From assembly GCA_017550775.1 (NCBI GenBank), contig JAFZOA010000442.1:1-9437 (forward strand): a stretch of DNA of 9,437 bases. The letters run 5' to 3'. This DNA comes from Ruminiclostridium sp. (GTDB taxonomy: Bacteria > Bacillota_A > Clostridia > Oscillospirales > Ruminococcaceae). How positions within the stretch are numbered: position 1 is the first letter of the stretch; each line of letters begins with the position of its first letter. Shown piece by piece: positions 7,226 to 9,437 of this stretch. The position numbers and the translations under genes were made by a program. A model generated the notes under the pieces. It had not been told where the DNA came from and did no database searches. It was given only the letters and a program-made list of their open reading frames with translations.

Positions 7226-7779
7226 ATCTCGTCACCCCTTTCCGTAAGATGTTTCCGCAGGCTTTCACGCAACCGCGACAGTTTCCGCGACATACCCGCT
7301 TCGGATAAACCTGTTTTCTTCGCGAGAGCTGCTGCCGTGTCGCCGTACCAATAGCGGCGGACGAATATCATTCTGTCCTGCTCCTCCAGCCCGTCGAGCC
7401 AGTCGCTGATATGCCTGCTGAGCTCCTTCGCATCGAATTCCCGTTCAACGTTTTCGCCGGAGGGCAGGCATTCCTCAAGCTCCGACAGCGCGACTTCAAA
7501 GCCGTCATACCGCTTCTGCGCGTGCATTTTCCTGTACCGTCCTATCGCGATGTTGCGCGTGATACGCCCGAGAAACAGCCGAAAGCTTTCCGGCAGCCGC
7601 GGCGGTATCTGTTCCCACACCGACATATATGTATCATTCACGCATTCCTGCGCATCCTCCATTATTCGCAGCAAATTAAGCGCTATTGCTGTGCAGTAAG
7701 CGCCGTATTTGCTGTCTGTTTCCTTTATCGCCGATTCATCCCGCTTGAAATACAGCTCAATTATCCCCGCGTCATCCAT
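7222..7779 (-). CDS. ECF-type RNA polymerase sigma factor
   Basis: I chose ATG 7779 (185 residues) because GGAGGAG lies just before it at 7789-7783. The longer GTG start at 7794 has no ribosome site. Residues about 8-88 are sigma region 2, with DAQECVNDTYMSVWEQIPP (43-61) corresponding to the region 2.2 core-binding / 2.3 part and RNIAIGRYRK following. Residues about 120-178 are region 4, with the helix-turn-helix GDTAAALAKKTGLSEAGMSRKLSRLRESL that reads the -35 box. There is no region 1 or 3, as expected for the ECF group. It would redirect RNA polymerase to a stress or envelope regulon and often to its own promoter. It is 11 bp downstream of the small membrane protein gene and overlaps the putative anti-sigma gene by 4 bp, so all three form one operon. 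Confidence 0.92.
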   Translation of the reverse strand: MDDAGIIELYFKRDESAIKETDSKYGAYCTAIALNLLRIMEDAQECVNDTYMSVWEQIPPRLPESFRLFLGRITRNIAIGRYRKMHAQKRYDGFEVALSELEECLPSGENVEREFDAKELSRHISDWLDGLEEQDRMIFVRRYWYGDTAAALAKKTGLSEAGMSRKLSRLRESLRKHLTERGDEI

Positions 7780-7790
7780 TTTCTCCTCCG

Positions 7791-8063
7791 TCACCTTTCA
7801 TCTGCAATTCTTGTATCATTATACACCTCTTGCCCGAAAATGTAAATGATATTTCCCGTAATATATCCATTCAGCCTGCTGTTATCGTCATTGATTCGGT
7901 GCAGACATTCGATACGGTAAAGGTGTGTGACAGGCTCGAAAACAACCGTTCCGCCGTCGTTGGCTATATTCTTTATCGGGAACAGCAGAGCGAGCAGAAA
8001 GAGCAACTCAACAGCCATAATTAAGATAATAAGACATATAAGGATGAGCTTTTTTGTTTTCAT
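7791..8063 (-). CDS. Small membrane-anchored protein, first gene of the sigma operon
   Basis: The start is uncertain among GTG 8072 and ATG 8069, 8066 and 8063. The ribosome site AAGGGG (8077-8072) is best spaced for 8063, giving 90 residues. The N-terminus MKTKKLILICLIILIMAVELLFLLALLF is a signal anchor or uncleaved signal, with no lipobox. About 60 residues follow outside the membrane (GGTVVFEPVTHLYRIECLHRINDDNSRLNGYITGNIIYIFGQEV...), with no domain I recognise. The sigma factor ribosome site begins 2 bp past its stop, so it is surely co-transcribed. It could be an accessory sensor, a partner of the large membrane protein, or a product whose translation opens the sigma ribosome site. The ordinary codon pattern and tight operon packing argue that it is a real gene. 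Confidence 0.7.
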   Translation of the reverse strand: MKTKKLILICLIILIMAVELLFLLALLFPIKNIANDGGTVVFEPVTHLYRIECLHRINDDNSRLNGYITGNIIYIFGQEVYNDTRIADER

Positions 8064-8085
8064 CATCATCACCCCTTCACTTATA

Positions 8086-8113
8086 CAGTCGCAAAAGGAT
8101 TATCAATCTTTCA
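8086..8113 (-). promoter_or_regulatory. Candidate ECF-type promoter of the sigma operon
   Basis: On the minus strand TGAAAG (8113-8108), a 16-bp spacer and CGACTG (8091-8086) resemble the TGAAAC-N16-CGTATA pattern of Bacillus extracytoplasmic sigma factors. It lies directly before the operon and leaves a very short leader. It would fit autoregulation, but the match is partial. Confidence 0.35.
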
Positions 8114-8191
8114 CTTTTTGGGGAGATTTTTTGAAAAAATATCCCGTACCGCTTTTTCAGCGATAAACCCAATAATCGTGATTAACCCCGC

Positions 8192-8586
8192 GTGACAGCG
8201 TGACAACTGTGACATAATGCAACCGGCGGTAACTCATATCCGCGTGACACCGTGACAGCGTGACAGATAATATAGATCATGGAGCCGGCAGCCATTCAAG
8301 TCCACCCACTCCGTGAATAAAATCTAATATTTTTGTGCTTGGAGCTACCTCGCCTTTGTTACTTTCTGCGAAAGTAACGCAAAGGTACTTTTGACAGTGC
8401 GGCGAGCCTTCTATCAAAAGTCCTTTGCGCCAGACTTTCCCTCTGGACTCCCTTAATGCCGCCTCTGTAATCTGGGGCGGCAATGAAGCGGCTAACGCCG
8501 CGCATCAAGACAGCAGAGCTGTCACATCTGTCACGCTGTCACACGCCACGAACCCTCAAAATCGGTATCGTGTCGTGAGCGTGACA
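8192..8586. repeat. GTGACA repeat array with a 17-bp perfect inverted repeat (MITE- or iteron-like)
   Basis: GTGACA occurs forward at 8192, 8200, 8209 (first triplet), 8244, 8252, 8260 (second triplet) and 8581. It occurs in reverse as TGTCAC at 8520, 8529 and 8537. Copies within a triplet step by 8-9 bp. The second and reverse triplets contain a perfect 17-bp inverted pair, GTGACAGCGTGACAGAT at 8252-8268 and its reverse complement at 8526-8542, enclosing a 291-bp unit. Options are a miniature transposable unit, replication iterons, or binding sites of a regulator. No replication or transposase gene lies next to it. Confidence 0.6.
8353..8385. repeat. Strong imperfect palindrome inside the GTGACA-framed unit
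   Basis: GTTACTTTC (8358-8366) pairs with GAAAGTAAC (8370-8378) around a 3-nt loop. Beyond a 2-base bulge, CCTTTG / CAAAGG extends the stem. No T-tract follows, so it is more like a mobile palindromic repeat or RNA structure than a terminator. Confidence 0.55.
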
Positions 8587-8638
8587 AAAAGATCGGCTAC
8601 CGCCGAGCAAATACAGCCCGAAATCATTCAGAACAGAA

Positions 8639-8675
8639 AACGGAGCAGGTGATTTTTCATCTGCTCCGTTCTAGA
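8639..8675. terminator. 14-bp hairpin, intrinsic terminator type
   Basis: Arms 8639-8652 and 8657-8670 (core AACGGAGCAG / CTGCTCCGTT) pair over 14 bp with one G-T pair and a TTTT loop. On the minus strand the stem is followed by TTCTGTTCT, on the + strand by CTAGAATATTC. Minus-strand termination is the better fit. It could shield the sigma operon from antisense or upstream read-through. The + strand open frame 8395-8652 ends inside it. Confidence 0.6.
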
Positions 8676-8703
8676 ATATTCGGCTGTCTAACTATGATTG
8701 CTG

Positions 8704-8857
8704 GGTCAACTCGTGGTCAACAAACTTACTTTTGGTCAACTGAAAATGCGAAATTTTGTCTGACAATGCAACAAGGAAATCGCGTAATAATGCACAATTC
8801 GGCACATTGCCATATTATGCGAAAAGCTTTGGTCAATTGACCAAATAACGACCAAGA
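8704..8857. repeat. GGTCAAC / CGACCAA motif cluster with an 18-bp palindrome
   Basis: GGTCAAC occurs at 8704-8710, 8715-8721 and 8734-8740. The perfect palindrome TTTGGTCAATTGACCAAA spans 8828-8845. AATAACGACCAA follows at 8844-8855 and is identical to 3765-3776. TTTTGGTCAAC also recurs at 3849-3859 beside the integrase. The set looks like protein-binding sites: either integrase arm sites at a second element end or operators controlling the small genes that start at 8908. Confidence 0.5.
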
Positions 8858-8907
8858 TTAGGCGCACATCTGTCAAACATCAACACCATACTTTGGAGGA
8901 TTTTCAG

Positions 8908-9177
8908 ATGAACAGCATAATAAGCAAGCTATACTACGGCGAGATCAACCCCTGCGAGAAACCGGCACCCGCTACAAAGCGGTACACCGACAACCGAAGA
9001 ACTATCTGCGATACCGAGGAACAGCTTCTCGAGCAGTTCCCCGATTGTAAAGAACTGCTCGACACCTACACCGACGCACTCCACATTGAAGCACAGTTAG
9101 AGTGCGAAGCGGACTTTGAGCGCGGCTTCCGGCTCGGCGCTCAGATCGCAGCGGAGCTGTCACAGCCTATCGATTAA
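8908..9177 (+). CDS. Small DUF6809-like protein, copy 1
   Basis: I chose ATG 8908 because GGAGGA (8895-8900) lies 7 bp before it. A TTG at 8893 in the same frame overlaps that site. The 89-residue product starts MNSIISKLYYGEINPCEKPAP and ends with ECEADFERGFRLGAQIAAEL, an acidic, mostly helical protein without a signal peptide or membrane segment. The 'I..LYYGEI.P.EKP' start and 'F..GFRLG' end match what I recall of the DUF6809 family, frequent in mobile elements and phage-related regions of Clostridia and of unknown function. It is followed after 133 bp by a closely similar gene, so it is one of a tandem pair. The GGTCAAC cluster and palindrome upstream may control it. Confidence 0.8.
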   Translation: MNSIISKLYYGEINPCEKPAPATKRYTDNRRTICDTEEQLLEQFPDCKELLDTYTDALHIEAQLECEADFERGFRLGAQIAAELSQPID

Positions 9178-9310
9178 TATCAATCTTATCTAATCCCCTT
9201 GACGGAAGGTGGGGCGTACCAAAGAAGTTTTCCAAAGTTAATCAGACAGGCAGGTCACAGCACTATTGTTATCATAAGCACCAACCTTACGATAACGGAG
9301 GAAAACATCT

Positions 9311-9437
9311 ATGGATACTATTATAAGCAAGCTCTACTACGGCGAGATTTGCCCGAGCGAGAAACCAGCGCCCCAGACCAAGCGCTGTATTGAGAATAGA
9401 GCGATTATTTGCGACACCGAGGAAGAACTGATTGAAC
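9311..9437 (+). CDS. Small DUF6809-like protein, copy 2 (3' end missing)
   Basis: ATG 9311 follows CGGAGGA (9295-9301) by 9 bp. The frame runs open to the window edge, giving 42 residues: MDTIISKLYYGEICPSEKPAPQTKR and onwards. It repeats copy 1 closely (IISKLYYGEI, EKPAP, TKR, ICDTEE in the same order), and the DNA of both is alike, which shows a tandem duplication. Each copy keeps its own strong ribosome site, so both are probably expressed. Differences at many codon third positions and in several residues show the duplication is not recent. Function is unknown. The 133-bp spacer between the copies holds nothing else I can support; a longer frame at 9199-9393 is a shadow in another frame. 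Confidence 0.8.
   Translation, partial: MDTIISKLYYGEICPSEKPAPQTKRCIENRAIICDTEEELIE

Larger units (their letters stand above)
8064..8907. other. Long intergenic stretch without a convincing gene
   Basis: These 844 bases separate the minus-strand sigma operon from the + strand DUF6809-like genes. Short open frames occur (8277-8483 minus, 8395-8652 plus, 8649-8840 plus), but none has a good start or a family I can name. The stretch carries the candidate ECF promoter, GTGACA repeats, a strong hairpin at 8353-8385, a terminator-like hairpin at 8639-8670, and the GGTCAAC motif set, each described in its own entry. Confidence 0.7.

Noticed and set aside
8293..8303. ATTCAAGTCCA on the + strand, matching 11 bases of the tRNA-like att site
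   Set aside because: Neighbouring bases do not pair as a T-stem or acceptor and the match is short and in the opposite orientation. It is not evidence of a second att site.
8277..8483. 68-residue minus-strand open frame
   Set aside because: It consists largely of the palindrome 8353-8385 and the GTGACA-framed repeat, with no ribosome site. Better explained as repeat DNA.
8192..8586. CRISPR array
   Set aside because: Repeats are 6-base words with 2-3 base gaps in both orientations, without the uniform repeat and spacer lengths of a CRISPR.

Overview
The window looks like chromosomal DNA of a gut-type Clostridia, most likely in the Oscillospiraceae/Ruminococcus area. The clues are the style of the PTS proteins, a short C-terminally trimmed Enzyme I, an HPr without the usual regulatory serine, an ECF sigma / membrane-anchored partner pair of a type common in that group, and small DUF6809-like genes. 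This placement is inferred from protein style, not from a marker gene.

Layout. (1) 1-2832, + strand: the 3' part of a PfkB-family fructokinase, then ptsH (HPr) and ptsI (Enzyme I). They are closely spaced and look like one operon for phosphotransferase sugar uptake and entry of fructose into glycolysis. (2) 2900-3442, + strand: a small secreted lipoprotein, followed by a terminator. (3) 3583-3649: a sharp junction. The 3' end of a tRNA, best matched to tRNA-Asn (T-loop to CCA), lies on the minus strand. It is followed directly by a 20-bp terminator hairpin but has no 5' half. A tyrosine integrase (3892-5082, minus) lies just inside it. I read this as the attachment site of an integrated element whose DNA begins at about 3650 and runs rightwards. 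(4) 5083-5587: intergenic, with two near-consensus sigma-A promoters facing the integrase, an insulating hairpin, and a cluster of interlocking GCGCAC/GTGCGC stem-loops. (5) 5588-8063, minus: a three-gene unit of a small membrane protein, an ECF sigma factor and a large single-pass membrane protein that is probably its anti-sigma/sensor. (6) 8064-8907: a long stretch without a convincing gene but full of structure. It holds ten GTGACA copies, including a perfect 17-bp inverted repeat framing about 290 bp, a strong hairpin, a 14-bp terminator-type hairpin, and GGTCAAC / CGACCAA motifs that also occur beside the integrase. (7) 8908-9437, + strand: two tandem paralogous small genes of the DUF6809 type, the second cut by the window end.

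How it fits together. The left third is housekeeping sugar metabolism. From the tRNA junction rightwards the DNA has the look of an accessory region: integrase, attachment site, shared putative integrase arm sites, repeats and small duplicated genes of unknown function. Whether the sigma/anti-sigma unit belongs to the element cannot be settled here, because the other end (an intact tRNA gene) is not in the window. I saw no complete novel system. The strongest leads are the tRNA/integrase junction, the site motifs shared between 3739-3859 and 8704-8857, the MITE-like inverted-repeat unit at 8252-8542, and the interlocking hairpins at 5488-5572.
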